A stretch of 64,000 nt of DNA, from assembly GCA_001465935.1 (NCBI GenBank), contig LNKV01000007.1, forward strand, positions 620,001 to 684,000, given 5' to 3'. This document shows, piece by piece, positions 33,979 through 46,232 of this stretch (its first letter is position 1; each line of letters opens with the position of its first letter). The notes under the pieces were generated by a model. That model ran no database searches. It was not told where the DNA came from and saw nothing but the letters and a program-made list of their open reading frames with translations. Both the position numbers and the translations under genes were made by a program. Origin of the DNA: Clarireedia homoeocarpa (Eukaryota > Ascomycota > Leotiomycetes > Helotiales > Rutstroemiaceae).

Positions 33979-35645
33979 TCATGTCATCCCCCCACCAGAA
34001 CCATTCACCTTCCCCGCCCCTAAACCGTTTCCCTCCCTCAAATCCACCCCCAACCTCCCACCCCCCTCATACCCACCCAGTCTCCCCACCTCTCTCATCA
34101 TCCTCCCCTCCAACCCCTTACTCTCCCTCCTTACCAACCCCACCCCATCCATCACCCCCATCTTCGACCAATTCCAGCTCCTCCTTCCATTTACACTCCC
34201 GTTCTTCTCTCTCTCCCTCTCCTCCCTCAATAACCCACTCCACCGCCTCTCTCCCAACCCACTACCCACCACTCCTCTCGCCCCCGCAGTAAACTCTCTC
34301 TTCTCTGCCGTCTCCCCATCAACGTCTATTCTCTCGTCCCAGAAACTGCGCTCCTCAAGCTCAATCTTACTCGCTTGTTGCGCCGGAACCGGAATAATTT
34401 GGTAGGTAAACATCAAGTCGAGATATTGGCTAAAGAAGAGGGGAGCATAGCCGTTGAGGATGAATATGCGACCGCAGAAACGGGAGTCGAGCGTATGGAG
34501 GATGGGGTGGAGGATGGAGATGGTGGAGAGAGGGGAAGTAGCAAGGGGGAGGTAGTGCTCGATGTGCTGTACCCAACATATTAGTATTTGGCATAGCTGA
34601 TTGGCAAAAGATATCGATTGGGGGTATACGTACAGATATAACACGTTCGCACGAAGCAGGTTTGTCCTCCGCAATAGCCGTCATGTCCAGAGTCGAAGCA
34701 TTTAATAACGGATTCGAAAATGAACCTCCTGCCGCGCCAAAAGTGTAGATCTCCAGTTTCGCCATGAAACCTTGAGGTAGATCAGCATGCAATTGATCGA
34801 GGACATCCGAGACGATCTTTGAGCCGGTTGAGTGAGAAAGAAGGATTAGTTTCCGAGTACTAGGCGAGAGAAGAGCTTCACGAAGCTGCGCGTATAGTAT
34901 CCGGTGGATGGGAAGATTGAGAGATAACAGGTGGAGTATAATATCGAGGGGAAGGCCAAGTGTGCGATTATGTGTGCCGGTCATGCGTCGTTGGAAGATG
35001 GTGCTGAGACGGTTGAGATGATGATGCATTTGGGTATGGCTTTTAGATTTTAGATATCATTAGCGCTGAGGTCTAATCATACAGAGTCATGTTCTAGGGG
35101 AATTACCTTGTGCAACTACCGTTAACAAAGATCCATCTCTCGTCCGCGAAATCTTCTGCACCAGCAGGTGTGATACCCTCGCAAATCCTTTCATTTCCCC
35201 AGAGGCCCCACGATAATGCCAGAACAGCACCCCATACTGCCAAACAGGCCCCAGTGAATACAGCGCCTGGCATGGTCAAAAAAGCTGGGATAATCACAAT
35301 CAAAGCCCAGCATTCTATGATACAAAGAATTGCATGCGTAGCCAGCTCCCTCAGCTCCCTCAATGAACTCCGGAAAATCGAATGAATCATGCTCATCGTT
35401 ACGAGAGCGCTCATCATGCGTGGAATGCAGTGCATATTATGCGCCAAGATGTGCAGCGAGTTTTGAAAGTTCTCAATTGTCGAATGACGGTACTGCGCTG
35501 GAGACGTGCCGCATGTTGGATCGATTATTGATGGAATAACAGTTATGGTAGCAGGCGTTGAGCTTGGGATTTGCGTTGCAGCGGGCGGTGGTGCGTGGAC
35601 GGGACCCCCATTAGGAGTACCATTTGGGAGTGACAACCACGGCAT
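33979..35645 (-). CDS. Alpha/beta-hydrolase-like membrane protein with SHSTG nucleophile elbow
   Basis: Predicted lipase/esterase-like fold, substrate unknown. Exons 35645-35107, 35039-34634 and 34566-33979 join with correct phase over 67-nt introns, giving 510 residues from MPWLSLPNGTPNGG; an in-frame ATG at 35696 would add 17. Two hydrophobic segments follow (about residues 110-160: CIIECWALIVIIPAFLTMPG and FTGACLAVWGAVLALSWGLWG). After ADERWIFVNGSCTSH, a strand-like opening, the segment KLILLSHSTGSKIVSDVL resembles a nucleophile elbow, with S-H-S-T-G in place of G-x-S-x-G. KLEIYTFGAAGGSFSNP and the splice-made CERVISHIEHYLP follow, typical of lipase-like proteins in which Asp/His come later. 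The last 120 residues are basic and Gly-rich. It lies head-to-tail with HRI1, 270 bp away. Confidence 0.72.
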
Positions 35646-35915
35646 TATGACTTCAAAACGTCGTCGGGTTTGGCGAGCGGTAGGATAGGAAAACATCTAC
35701 TGCTGATCCGAATATTGCATGTTTATGTAGAAGTGAAGTTTGGAAAAAGTTTGAGGGAAAGTATGCTCACATTCCTAAAGGAGAATGTAATCACAGACGA
35801 CACCAATACTTCATTGGCCTCTTTGGTATGTGAAATTAACACTCATTCTTTGCATGGGACATGTGACCCCCTTCGTTTTTGATCTTTGAAAACAGTGAAC
35901 TTGCACTGATTCCGT

Positions 35916-36759
35916 TCATGTCCAAATATGAACACTCTCACATTCCCACTCAAGACCTTTGTCGGACTTGAAGGTATCGCCGACCGATATATCTTGTTCC
36001 CCAAAGAGCTCCTCGCTCAAGTCGAGACCACTCCCGATACTAAGTACTCTTTGCCACCCTTTTCCACTCTCCCACTTCCACTGCCCTACCGAAAACTCAT
36101 CTCCGCTCCTTAATACCCCTTGGATCCATTTTCCAATTCTAATCACCATTCCCTTCTCCTCTCCTTTACTTCTAGTCCTCAGCACCCAACTCACCCAACT
36201 CTTCTCATTCCCTACCTTCTGTATATCCAAATCCTCCCACAACTCTTCATAATCCTCAATCTTGCCACTCTCTGGGTTTACCATCGCTCCTTTCTCTAAA
36301 ACCTGGTTTGTGCCTGCAATAGGATACATAAACCCCTCATCTCTGTCATCCGGTCCTGGATTCCGTAATTTATTATCCACCTCGTGTATCCATTGGGTAT
36401 GCGCCGGTTTTACCAGTTCTCCATCCTTGTACTGTGCAGGAGTGCTGATTGCGGTGCCTGCAAAGCCCCATTCGAGTCGTGAAAGAGCTTTGGAATCGAA
36501 TGGGTCATCCGAAAACGACGGATCAGGCTTAAGAACTCGGACATCGACGTAGCGTTTATCGGCAGAGGTAAGGACGAGGGTACTAGATGTCTGTTATCAA
36601 CAGCTGGATTTGTGCCACTGTATAGTGGGGAAATGATACCTTGTATTTTCTCCTGCGGGTTTATCCTACAGCAACCATTAGAAGAGACAGGCTGGGGAGA
36701 TTCAGAGTACTCACTCCCCATTTGATATGCTTCCTAACTGATATAAAAGGTTCCGCCAT
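35916..36759 (-). CDS. HRI1: Hri1 family protein
   Basis: Hri1 is a small beta-barrel-type protein of fungi reported to interact with Hrr25 kinase; biochemical role unclear. Three exons: 36759-36715 (MAEPFISVRKHIKWG), a 26-nt micro-exon 36665-36640 (DKPAGENT plus two bases) and 36582-35916. Phases agree only if the last acceptor is CATCTAG, creating TSTLVLTSADKRYVDVRVLK, the conserved opening block. Total 245 residues, near the yeast length of 244. Further family blocks: LSRLEWGFAGTA, HTQWIHEVD, DEGFMYPI, LEKGAMVNPESGKIEDYEELW, then KGMVIRIGKWIQGV. No signal peptide; cytosolic or nuclear location expected. Read in the same direction as the neighbouring hydrolase-like gene but with its own start region. 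Confidence 0.9.
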
Positions 36760-37180
36760 TTCAAAGTATTTCCAGCGTTGTGAGAGAGGGCTACTGATTG
36801 AGCTGGGTAAAGAGGGTCGCTAGAGACTTCTTATCGGAGGTGAGGGGCTCGCGGGGCTCGCCAGCCTGTAAATGCCCAAGCGTCAAGAATATAACTTATG
36901 CACATGATAACCTTTGAGTTATTCGCTGACACGAGGTTGAAAAAGAAAAAAAATAAGTGTCATTATAAGACTGCGAATAAGATACAAGAGAAGAGAGAAG
37001 TCGTGTTCCTGATAAAGGATAGAGGATTCTCATATGCCAAGTAAAAGCCATGAGATGTGATAGTGGTTTGTTGATCTGACCGAGGCGTATCACAAATTCC
37101 AAACAGTAAAGACCGGACCCAAAACACCACTATACCTACGCCGACGCCCAATGTGTCCAACTCCTACATCCCACTTGGCC
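36760..37180. other. Intergenic
   Basis: Between the start of HRI1 and the 3' end of the heme lyase gene (both minus strand). Short T/A-rich sequence; no gene. Confidence 0.5.
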
Positions 37181-38246
37181 TCAGTTCTTGCCGTTATCTC
37201 TGACAGAAGCGCCCGAAGCACGATACCAAATATCTCCTCCCCAGCGCATCATTCGTTCAACGGCCTGTGTTGGAGTGAGGGCTGGTCTAACATCCAGATA
37301 GAAAACAGGCTCTCCAGTCGGCTCTGGAGGGCCTGAGTAGTAGTCGATCACGTATCGCACTTCCTTCTTTTCTCCTGGGGGATACTCTCTCTCAACGAAC
37401 CAATCGTGTCGATCAAATGGCGGCTCCGTTCTGATTCTATGTTAGAAGAGTCCAAAGGTCACATCAGAAAAACCTACCCATATTTCTCTGGGAAAGCCCA
37501 CCCCATTAATTGAAACATTGCGGCCTTTGGGGTCATTTCCTTCGGCCTACCCTGGAAGCGGATCAACTTTGGTTGCACGACCACATCCTCGTTTGCACCA
37601 ATGTCTGCTCCAGCCATGGATGCTGCCTCTCCCTTCTTGCAGATCTCCCATCCTCTCGCAAGGCCCTTCCCAAATCTCCTTTCCCATTCTACAATTTCTG
37701 CCCAGGCCCCCTCATTTAAAAAGTTGTGTACTGAAACCATACTCTCGATAGCAGTCGCGTCCGTATCGGTATAGCCTTTTCGCAAAAGAGCATTGTACAT
37801 CTGTTGAGGCGAAGGATATTCCCAATTTCCATCGCCAGTACCTTTAGGAATTGTCGATGGCTCTCTCTCGGTTGGTAATATGACTGTCTGGTTCTTTGCT
37901 GGTTCTTGCGACAGGTCGGGGAACATGAAATTCAGAGGATTGTATTTTGATAATGTCGAGGCTGTCTTCTCTTGCGTGGTGCTTTCGGAAGGACTTCCGG
38001 GGGTATATGGGCAGGCAGACTCGGGAGTGGGAGTAGGAGGTTTTGCAGCAGGTTTGAGGGCATCTGCGCCGGGCTTGTGCATCGGACATGATGGCTATAG
38101 ATGGTCAGGTAAAAGATAAAAGCAGGAATTTTCAAAGAAGTTGTACTTACGGGAGGATAAGCGCTCATATCCTTGGGCATTGGGTGTGGAATATTTCGAC
38201 GTGCGCCTGTGGCAGGTGTAACGGGATCAGCCCAAAACCATCCCAT
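37181..38246 (-). CDS. Cytochrome c/c1 heme lyase (holocytochrome-c synthase)
   Basis: Mitochondrial intermembrane-space enzyme that attaches heme covalently to apocytochrome c or c1. Exons 38246-38151, 38094-37478 and 37436-37181 join in phase over introns of 56 and 41 nt, giving 322 residues. Exon 1 begins MGWFWADPVTPATGARRN. Two Cys-Pro heme-binding motifs follow: PSCPMHKPG, made by the first splice, and ESACPYTPG. Conserved blocks are YNPLNFMFPDLSQ, GNWEYPSPQQMYNALLRKGY, ATAIESMVSVHNFLNEGAWAEI, PKLIRFQGRPKEMTPKA, and the end PPFDRHDWFVER with YVIDYYSGPP and FYLDVRPALTP. The MGWFWAD opening resembles the c1 lyase Cyt2, but fungal Cyc3 and Cyt2 are hard to separate by eye, so no symbol is given. 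The last intron, 41 nt, is very short. Confidence 0.93.
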
Positions 38247-38840
38247 GTTGTCTGTCGAGAATGTGCAAGAAATAGAGTATGAAGATTATATAGTTAGAAG
38301 ACGAAATGATATTGGAAGTCAAGTGAAACACTATGGAAATGGGTAGATTTTCTTTGCCGTTCTTTGAGATTTATAGATGTGCATATAAAAGAGGAGAATG
38401 AGGAGAAGCAGGAGAAGGCGTCAGTATCTGTGTGCGAAAAAAGGTAACCCGGCCCGGACCGGAAAAATCAAGCGCATTTCAGTAACGAACAGTCAAAAAA
38501 CAAAGCGTCACAGAACTTGAGTAGAAGTATATCTTCACCTGTTTCTTATGGAGCTGGCAATGATGAGCACGAGATATAGCTAATTGTTCGGTCAGTATAT
38601 ATGTGAATTGGGATCTCGAGCAATTTCCACCTCGGCCTTTAGTGAGGTTGAAAAAAAATGAAGTTAGTGATACTTGACGTCACTCCAGCCGGCCTTTAGA
38701 CCTCACTCAAGTTACAACATAAGCGCTCCTCTACACATGCGCAAATCCTAATCACATTTACAGCCCCCCTCCACCAACTACAAATATTATCCATGGAGCC
38801 CCGGTAGACTCGATCTCTAGGATTTGTCGACGAAAAGAAG
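38247..38840. promoter_or_regulatory. Divergent upstream region of heme lyase and UbiB kinase genes
   Basis: 594 bp between the start codons of two predicted mitochondrial proteins transcribed outward. No element could be assigned with confidence; CCTCGG occurs near 38630, as in several other regions here. Confidence 0.4.
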
Positions 38841-41311
38841 ATGAGATCTTCTTTGACCATAGGTCGAGCGTATCTTCGGCAGATTCTCCCTAGGACAAGA
38901 CCATCCCTCCAATGCCAGCATATCCGGCTTGCAACGAAACGATCATACACAAATGGCGGGGCAAATTGGAATCACCGGTCGCCTAGGGCGATCAGAAACA
39001 GGGGAATTTTGTTGGCAGCTGCGGTAGGTCTAAGTCCCGCGGCGTTTGTGCAGCTGTCGGAGAAAGACAATGGAGGGACGGAGATGACAGCAGAAGGGCG
39101 GATGCTTGAGGCCTCTCGAGAGGAGATCGCAAAGAAAGTTGGCGACGATGTTCATGGAGTCCAACGAGTTCAGGACAGTATTCTCCTGTTCTTGGATGTC
39201 TACATGTGGGAACCTCTCTGCACGAGTTTTCGCTTCCTCCATCTCGTAGTCATATTCGTACCGGTCATCGTCACTATACCAGCTGCTTGGTTTGGCTCTA
39301 GGGATGCGGAAAGAGACAATGAACGGACTGGCACGTTATGGTGGTACAGTTTCCTGGTGAATGCAATGGAAAGAGCTGGACCGGCTTTCATAAAGGTATG
39401 TTCCCACGCTGTCCGTCCCCTAAGCAGCTTCACTGACTTTACAGCTTGGACAATGGGCCGCTTCCAGATCTGATATTTTTCCTACTCAGATGTGTGAGGT
39501 CATGTCACAGTTACATTCTAACGCCCCCGCGCACTCCCTATCCGCCACGAAACGAATCATCAGTCGAGCATTTGACGGACGACCATTTGAGGATATATTT
39601 GCAGAATTTCATGAAAAGCCTTTAGGGGTTGGAGCAATAGCGCAAGTATACAAAGCCAAATTGAAGCATGACCTGGCTGTGCCAGGAGATCCAGACTTAG
39701 AAGAGCCATTGAACTTACGACAAAATGTTCGCAAGAACGTTGATACACTAATCAAAATCACGCCGCAGAGAGTTCCTTCGAGCTACGTCGCAATCAAAGT
39801 CCTTCATCCGGGCGTCGAGAGAACCGTCCGACGAGATCTCAGAATCATGGGGTTTTTTGCACGGGCACTTAACCTCATACCAACGTTTGAATGGTTCTCG
39901 TTCCCAGATGAGGTCGACCAATTCGGTGAAATGATGAAGCTACAGCTAGATCTACGCATCGAAGCCGCTAATCTATCGATCTTCCGAAGAAACTTCAAAC
40001 CTAGAACAACCGCCTGGTTTCCTTACCCCTATACACAATTCACTACACGACAAGTTCTGGTAGAAGAGTTCGCGCAAGGCATGCCATTGTCAGACTTCAT
40101 GGAAAATGGTGGTGGAGTGTTCCAGCAAGACATCGCAGATGAAGGGCTAGATGCCTTTTTGCGAATGTTACTAATTGATAATTTTGTTCATGCGGATCTC
40201 CATCCAGGTAATATCATGGTCCGCTTCTATCAATCTGGAAAACCAAACTTGCCTTTTACAAAACACAAGGATGAAAATCCAGAGACCCAACCAGATGTTA
40301 CCGAGCAAGTTCTCGCTAGACTTCAACCATTCCGCCACAAGAAGGATCGCCAAGGATGGGAAGCGGAGCTCGTCAAAATCGATCAAGAAGGATTCCGGCC
40401 GCAACTAATTTTCATTGACACTGGCCTAGTTACTGAGTTGAACGCTACTAACCGAAGAAACTTCCTTGATCTTTTCAAAGCTGTCGCGGAGTTCGATGGT
40501 TATAAAGCAGGCCACCTGATGTGCGAGAGATGCCGTCAGCCCGACGCTGTCATAGATGAAGAAGTCTACGCTCTCAAAATGCAACATCTTGTTCTCGGCG
40601 TCAAGAGTCGTACACTAGCACTTGGTAACATCAAGATCGGAGACATTTTGAATGAAGTCCTATCTATGGTCCGCACTCATCATGTCCGCATGGAAGGAGA
40701 CTTTGTGAACGTCGTCATCAGTATATTATTGTTAGAAGGTATCGGACGAAGCTTGAACCCTGACATGGACTTGCTTTCCTCCGCACTACCAATCCTGCGT
40801 CAACTAGGCGCACAGAGTGGAGGTGGTATGCTACGACAAGGAGATTTCTCCATGTTAAAGGTTTGGGCTGGCTTGGAAGCCAGGAAGTTCTTGCAAGCTT
40901 CCATTGAGGACGTATGTTCTAGATTTTCTTTGTCGAGATTATTTCATGTCTCTCTTAGTGCTGTGAAGACTAGTCGTTCTTGTTTTGTATGTTTTCTCTT
41001 CTTCCTTTTCTTCCGGGTCTACATACTTGCCCCTTCCATAACATCTTGTCTCATTTTCAATTCGATCATACATCATTCTCCACCTACCAGGCAGGGATAA
41101 AGGGCAGTCTTTGATGCGGCGTGACGGTCTTTGATAGCCGCCGGCCTTCAACAGTCACCCGCTAGAAGTTGCTGCCTACCTCGAATGCTCTCTAGCATTC
41201 TCCCTTTTAACTCTTTTTGCGCATTACCTACCTATATAGGACAGATGCTAACAATGCCGAAACCAGGTCGAAAGGTGCGTCAAATACGACTTGCTGTCAC
41301 CGAATGTATGA
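38841..41311 (+). CDS. Mitochondrial UbiB/ABC1/ADCK atypical kinase (Cqd1/ADCK2-like)
   Basis: UbiB-family protein with a protein-kinase-like fold, expected in mitochondria and linked in yeast to coenzyme Q distribution (Cqd1) or synthesis (Coq8). Exons 38841-39395, 39445-40911 and 41267-41311, all phase 0, give 688 residues. The N-terminus MRSSLTIGRAYLRQILPRTR is Arg/Ser-rich without acidic residues, as in a mitochondrial presequence. A membrane segment lies near residues 130-150 (HLVVIFVPVIVTIPAAWFG). The family KxGQ motif is created by the first splice (AFIK-LGQWAASRSDIFP; Gln188), replacing the glycine-rich loop. Later motifs: GVGAIAQVYKAKL, YVAIKVLHPGVERTV, FVHADLHPGNIMV (catalytic-loop equivalent) and FIDTGLV (metal-binding DxG). 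QWAASRSDIF and the last exon VERCVKYDLLSPNV favour the Cqd1/ADCK2 branch. Intron 2 is 355 nt, the longest in the window, before a 15-codon exon. Confidence 0.9.
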
Positions 41312-42424
41312 AAATGTAGACTACACATGAGGGGTGGGTAAGACTATTCAAAGAAGGCGTTGTTGGTATAGAATATCCATCGTTGATTTCGAGATGCAAT
41401 CGGCAATTGGAAAATTTATAGACAGACAGAAAGATACGAAATCTAATGGCGTTGCTGGATTCTTCTGCATAGGTCTCGTCAAAGTACACTTCTCAATTAT
41501 ATATTTAATGTTTTTAGTTTTCTGGTGCATAAGTAAGCTCAGGACTAATCGCTCTTCACCGTTGAGCAAAGACTGCCCAGCTTTCACCTCAAAGCAGTCC
41601 AAATAACGGGATTTGGTTACATTGCTTTTGGGATACGCTCCGAGGATCGTTTTCGCGACAGTCCTAGGAGCCTCAGCAGGCACAGCAGATGACTTGCTAC
41701 CATTCCGCGGTCATCACCTCGTCACCTAATCGTCTGGAAGAAAGCAGTGCATGCATTTAGAGCATAGCTTGAAGTTGCTATCGCACGTGCTTCCAGAACT
41801 CCGCCGTTGTCTGAGGTGCCATTCGTGCCGACTTAACTGTGATATATTCGGACCTACTCTAGAGTGTAGTTCGATAATATATCTTTTGACTTGCGTGCTT
41901 GGAAATCAACACACAATTCCTTACAATTAGACGGAGCAATCCTACTCCGATTGCGTTGCGATGATGGTCGGTCGGCTTCAGATTTGCTATCCACGCAATC
42001 GGCCCGTGGAGTGATTTACTAAATTTCTCTCTGTTTCAAGAAGAGCAATGGTTTTGGAGGTACGGTGGGGGGTATATTCAACAATAAGCTGCAAGATTAT
42101 TATGCTGGATCTTCACTCGTTTCATTGCGCTTTATTGACTGTAAACGCGCACAAGTGAATGAATGTATTGAAGGTCAAAATACATGGCAGCCATTGTTGA
42201 CATGAAAACAACCACCGACTGGTCCATAGCGACGGCGCGTTAGTCTCGACTGTTTGAAAACAAGCACGTAACAAGCACGTAGTGCGTCCCTCTCCATACC
42301 CGGTGGATAGAGACTTCACTTTCTCGAGACGGCCAAGTTTCTTAAATACACAAACAATTGAATGACCCGGAAGCGCTAGTACCTCTCTCCACACATTCAC
42401 TTATGTCTAGACTGCCCCGACTGA
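41312..42424. other. Intergenic
   Basis: 1.1 kb without a supported gene. A 111-codon minus-strand frame at 41348-41683 has ordinary amino-acid composition but no motif and would overlap the 3' end of the UbiB transcript; treated as chance. Confidence 0.45.
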
Positions 42425-42532
42425 ATGATTATCGAGCTGACTATATGGGCAACTTTCCTTCTCGGATCTACAATACTTCGATGGATATCTGACTCATCTC
42501 CCACCTCTCTCTGCTTGGCCAACCGAACGAAA

Positions 42533-45500
42533 ATGGGAAAATACTCTGGCCTCGCCAGTTTGGAAAACCCGAATGCTTTGTACAAACATTTCAATTCTCA
42601 ATCTCCCACCGTATCCAGCATGTCGTCGCGTTGGCCTTCAGAATCACCGAGTGCCGGTATCAATGAGAATCCCTTTGATGATCCCAAGGGTCTCTCAATG
42701 TCTGCTCCGTTGCCATCTTGCTCAACATTTTCCAGTTCGTCCTCGGCGACAACACCGCCTAAATCAGAAAGCATGGCAACCGACTCTTCCTCTGCTTCTC
42801 CAGGATTTACCCGCGTAAGTTAGCTCCTCATTTTTCATCTACTGTGTTTTCATCAAGTCTGATAACCTCTTGAAGTCAAAATCTAGATCCATGATGATGG
42901 AACGAGGAGATTTCGTTAAACGTCTCAATCTCTTTAAAGAGAAAGAAGGCAATGCGAACAGAAGAAGCAGGAGGACTTCTACGAAAACTAACGTGACCGA
43001 ATCTGCTACAGACACAAGGAGCAGCGCCACGTCTTCGAGGATCATGCGGAGCCGCGATATGACTCCTTTGTTTACACAGCAGGAAGAGCGAGAATTGGAG
43101 GATAATATTAGTAAGAACACCACCATCCGCTATTTGAATATGATCATTAATGAATCTTTCTACGTGCAACAGAGGACCATTGTCAAGAGCATGTACATGG
43201 AATCGACGATGATGTTTCTGTATATGCTGACGACGACCATCATGCTGACGCTGATGATGAACAAATGCCTGTTACACCTACGCGCATCGCTAGTGAACTT
43301 GGGCATCAAAATACAGCAGATGAATCTTATGCAGAAAGTCCAAGTTATTCTCTGGGTAACATTTTCACTCGTCAAAACATAGGAAGCGCGCCTATGACTT
43401 CCGCACCACATCAACCTTCTTTCAGTTATAGGCACTCGCCAGTTTCTGTACCTTTCGAAACTTCGCCCTCTTACTTTTGGCAGCCTAATGAGCGAAGTCC
43501 TACACCCTTCAACTTTCATCAAGCTAAGAAGACTATGAGCTTGGATGATTCGAACCTCGAAAGTATAACCGGAGATCGTGAAGAATCCTCCAGTCACTTC
43601 CCGCACACCCTTTCGTCAAAATCTACGAACGCACCACTGGCGCAAGCCACAACAATAGAAGAACATCGTCGCAATGAATCCGCAGCACATATCAGTACTG
43701 ATAGCGAAACTATAATTGTCAGCAATCCGTTTACAACACCAATACACAGTCCTGTCTTGAACCAGGAAGGCCCTGAATACCCAGTCAGAAGCTCTGAACT
43801 TCTAGTGCAACCACCTCCCGAGCCAGCGATCACCATATCTCGAACTGCTTTTCCCGAAGAACTGCCACCGCGGCCAATGCGATACTTCCATGGTCGCGAT
43901 CGCTTCAAGACCACGGCACAACGACAAGAAGCTTTGTTAGAACGAGAACGCCGTTGCCAAGTTAATTTGCATACGCCCAGCTACCCGTATATGATGCCCC
44001 GAGCTCGTCCAATGCATCAGCCTAGACTCGAAAAAGCTGGAGCTCGTAGAAAAGGTCTGAATATATGTGGATACATTGTCCTAATCACCGTTCAATGTAG
44101 TTTTGGATCGTGTATCGCAGCTGGAAGCTATATTTTTGCCGTGCAGAAAAACTCCATCATGTTGAAAGGAGATCCGGCTGAAATGAAGCTATGGTTTTGG
44201 CTTGTCTCAAGCATGGTGCTTCTGGTATTTTCTTTTGGCACGATGACCTTGATGTATCTCTGTGGGAAGTACGATACAAATCGTGCTACTGGTGGGTTTC
44301 GTGATCGACTAGGAATGAATGAGATCATTGGAGAGGATGTAGAAAGAAATCCCTTTGGTCACCAGCAAACGTTTGAGATGGTCAGGGGACGATGGACCTC
44401 TCGTTGCAACTTTAATTCTGCAACTTCTCGACAATCACCTCCAACCCATAGCGGCCGTTCAAACATAGCCTTCCAGCAGGTACCTATGTATGCAAAGAAT
44501 GATGTTGATGCTCATCCTCAACTTCGATATCCCAAGCAAAGTGCTGCTGTATCCCCTACAGCACCTAATTCTGGGGCGGTATCACAATTGGCTCATGGAA
44601 AAGCTGGATTAAAGGATCGAGATGAGCCACTGGCAGAGATCCGGGCTCATCAAAACTTTCCAAAAGTTTCTTTGCGTAATGGCTCTTCCCAAACCGCAGA
44701 TACCTCATGGCCTTTACCTGCCTGGCATTGCCCAGATGTGCAGACAGCTAAACAGCAGCCTAAACAAGCTTCCACACAAGCTCCAACACAGGCTTCTACA
44801 CAAGCTCAATCTGACCATATCAGCACATCACGTCGACAGCAGACCGTAAGAGCATCACCCACAGGAAAGCCTACGGATTCATTTTCTCGTTCTGATCGAT
44901 ACAGAGATCTCGCATTAGATCGCCTAAACGGGTTGACACCGCAAGCTGATCCTAAGGTAATCACCGCAACAATATTCCTTTTGTATCGGTCAGAACTAAT
45001 TCCTCTTTCCCCCTACGCTAGGACGGAATGGTCAAAGAAGGTTTTGACAAATTTCTCTCCAAAGTCAGATCTAAGCACCAAAACTCGGAGTCCAGCACAT
45101 ACTCTTCGACAAGGCTCAACGTCTACAATTCCCCTTCCGCACCCTCCCGTCCTGCCCCACCACCACCTCGACAAATTCGACCTCCACCGCCACCTCTCCA
45201 CCGCAATGCCGCAAGTACCAATCCTCAACACCACAAAAAAACAGTCCCCTCGATTTCCGAATCCCTGGGCACGAAAGACACCTCATCAGCATTCAACACC
45301 AGCAGTCCTCTGGAGACATTAGAGCGAAATCTCATAAACCTAAGTCGTCAATTCAATCTCGAGCTCACACCTCCACGTCGTCCTTCTACATCTTCTCGTT
45401 CGCCAGAGGCAAAGACAAATACTGATCTACTTCGAAATACACCTATCAAACGGAAGTGTGTGCAGGATCGAACGTCTGTGGAAGTTGGTGCGCAGGGCAA

Positions 45501-45672
45501 TGAGGCGGTTGTAAGGCGAGAAGGCGCGAAACCAAGGGTGGATTTCGGGAAGGAAGATGCTGCTCCGAGGAATAGTGCTGGAGATGCGATTAATGACAGC
45601 GGTGTTGCTGTTGCTGTTGCTGTTACTGTTGCTACCGCCAATTTGAGTTCCGACACAGATCATAAGACTTAG
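42533..45672 (+). CDS. Large two-TM protein with disordered flanks, function unknown
   Basis: Four exons, ending at 42814, then 42858-43110, 43173-44956 and 45022-45672, join with consistent phase. From the ATG at 42533 (MGKYSGLASLENPNALYKHF) the protein has 989 residues; an in-frame ATG at 42425 would add 36 residues of unlikely leader. Residues 1-400 are Ser/Pro-rich with a basic patch (RRSRRTSTKTN) and acidic DDD/ADADDE. Two membrane segments lie in the middle: GYIVLITVQCSFGSCIAAGSY and WFWLVSSMVLLVFSFGTMTL, with a short loop. They are followed by a basic/Thr-rich tail containing (S/P)TQA repeats (QASTQAPTQASTQAQ) and a Pro-rich block (RPAPPPPRQIRPPPPP). A charged helix precedes TM1 (RQEALLERERRCQ). 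The layout of disorder, two TMs and a disordered tail recurs in fungal membrane proteins of unknown role; I recognise no family. Confidence 0.75.
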
Positions 45673-45967
45673 GTTCTGGTTGCGCATAAATTATGAGACA
45701 TTCCCTCCGACTGTTCAGGATGAGAGTGCTAAGGGCGAAATATAAAAGACTGGCTGGCGTCCCACCAGCTTATCCCTTTCCCCTACTTATCTGTTTTTTC
45801 ATCCTACCTCCGAACTCTTTATAAATCTGGATATCATATGAAATAAACTCCCGGTCATTTTACTTCTGTTTCTCTGATTGCAGAAGTGAACGAAAAATTT
45901 CACAACGGCTGCGATTTCAACTTCTACCAAGCCACGATTTGGGAAACCAGGACTCGAGGCGCAGGGG

Positions 45968-46008
45968 TTTTTCTTTTCTTTTCTTTTATTCTTTTCTTTT
46001 TCTTTTTG
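45968..46008. repeat. Polypyrimidine (TTTTC)n repeat
   Basis: Imperfect TTTTC/TTCTTT units, a simple pyrimidine tract in the 3' flank. Confidence 0.75.
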
Positions 46009-46190
46009 AATCCTTGATTTCTGCCTGACTTTTTAGCACTTGACTTTATAGTTAAGAGATGCGTTGGGGTTTAGGGAGGTTTGGTATAAAAGTTCGGGGA
46101 GTTATGAGTGTTTGGAGAGTTGAGCTGAGGTGTGCGAGAGAAGGCACGCGGAGGGAAAGAGCTTTTATGTGTTAGGAGGGAGGAAAGATG

Positions 46191-46197
46191 AAAAAAA

Positions 46198-46232
<35 letters not shown>
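46191..46232. repeat. Poly(A)16 followed by (GA)13
   Basis: Sixteen A residues followed directly by thirteen GA dinucleotides. Simple repeat with no evidence of a retroposed gene next to it. Confidence 0.9.

Noticed and set aside
41348..41683. 111-codon minus-strand frame downstream of the UbiB gene
   Set aside because: No family motif, no neighbouring exon and overlap with the 3' end of the UbiB transcript.
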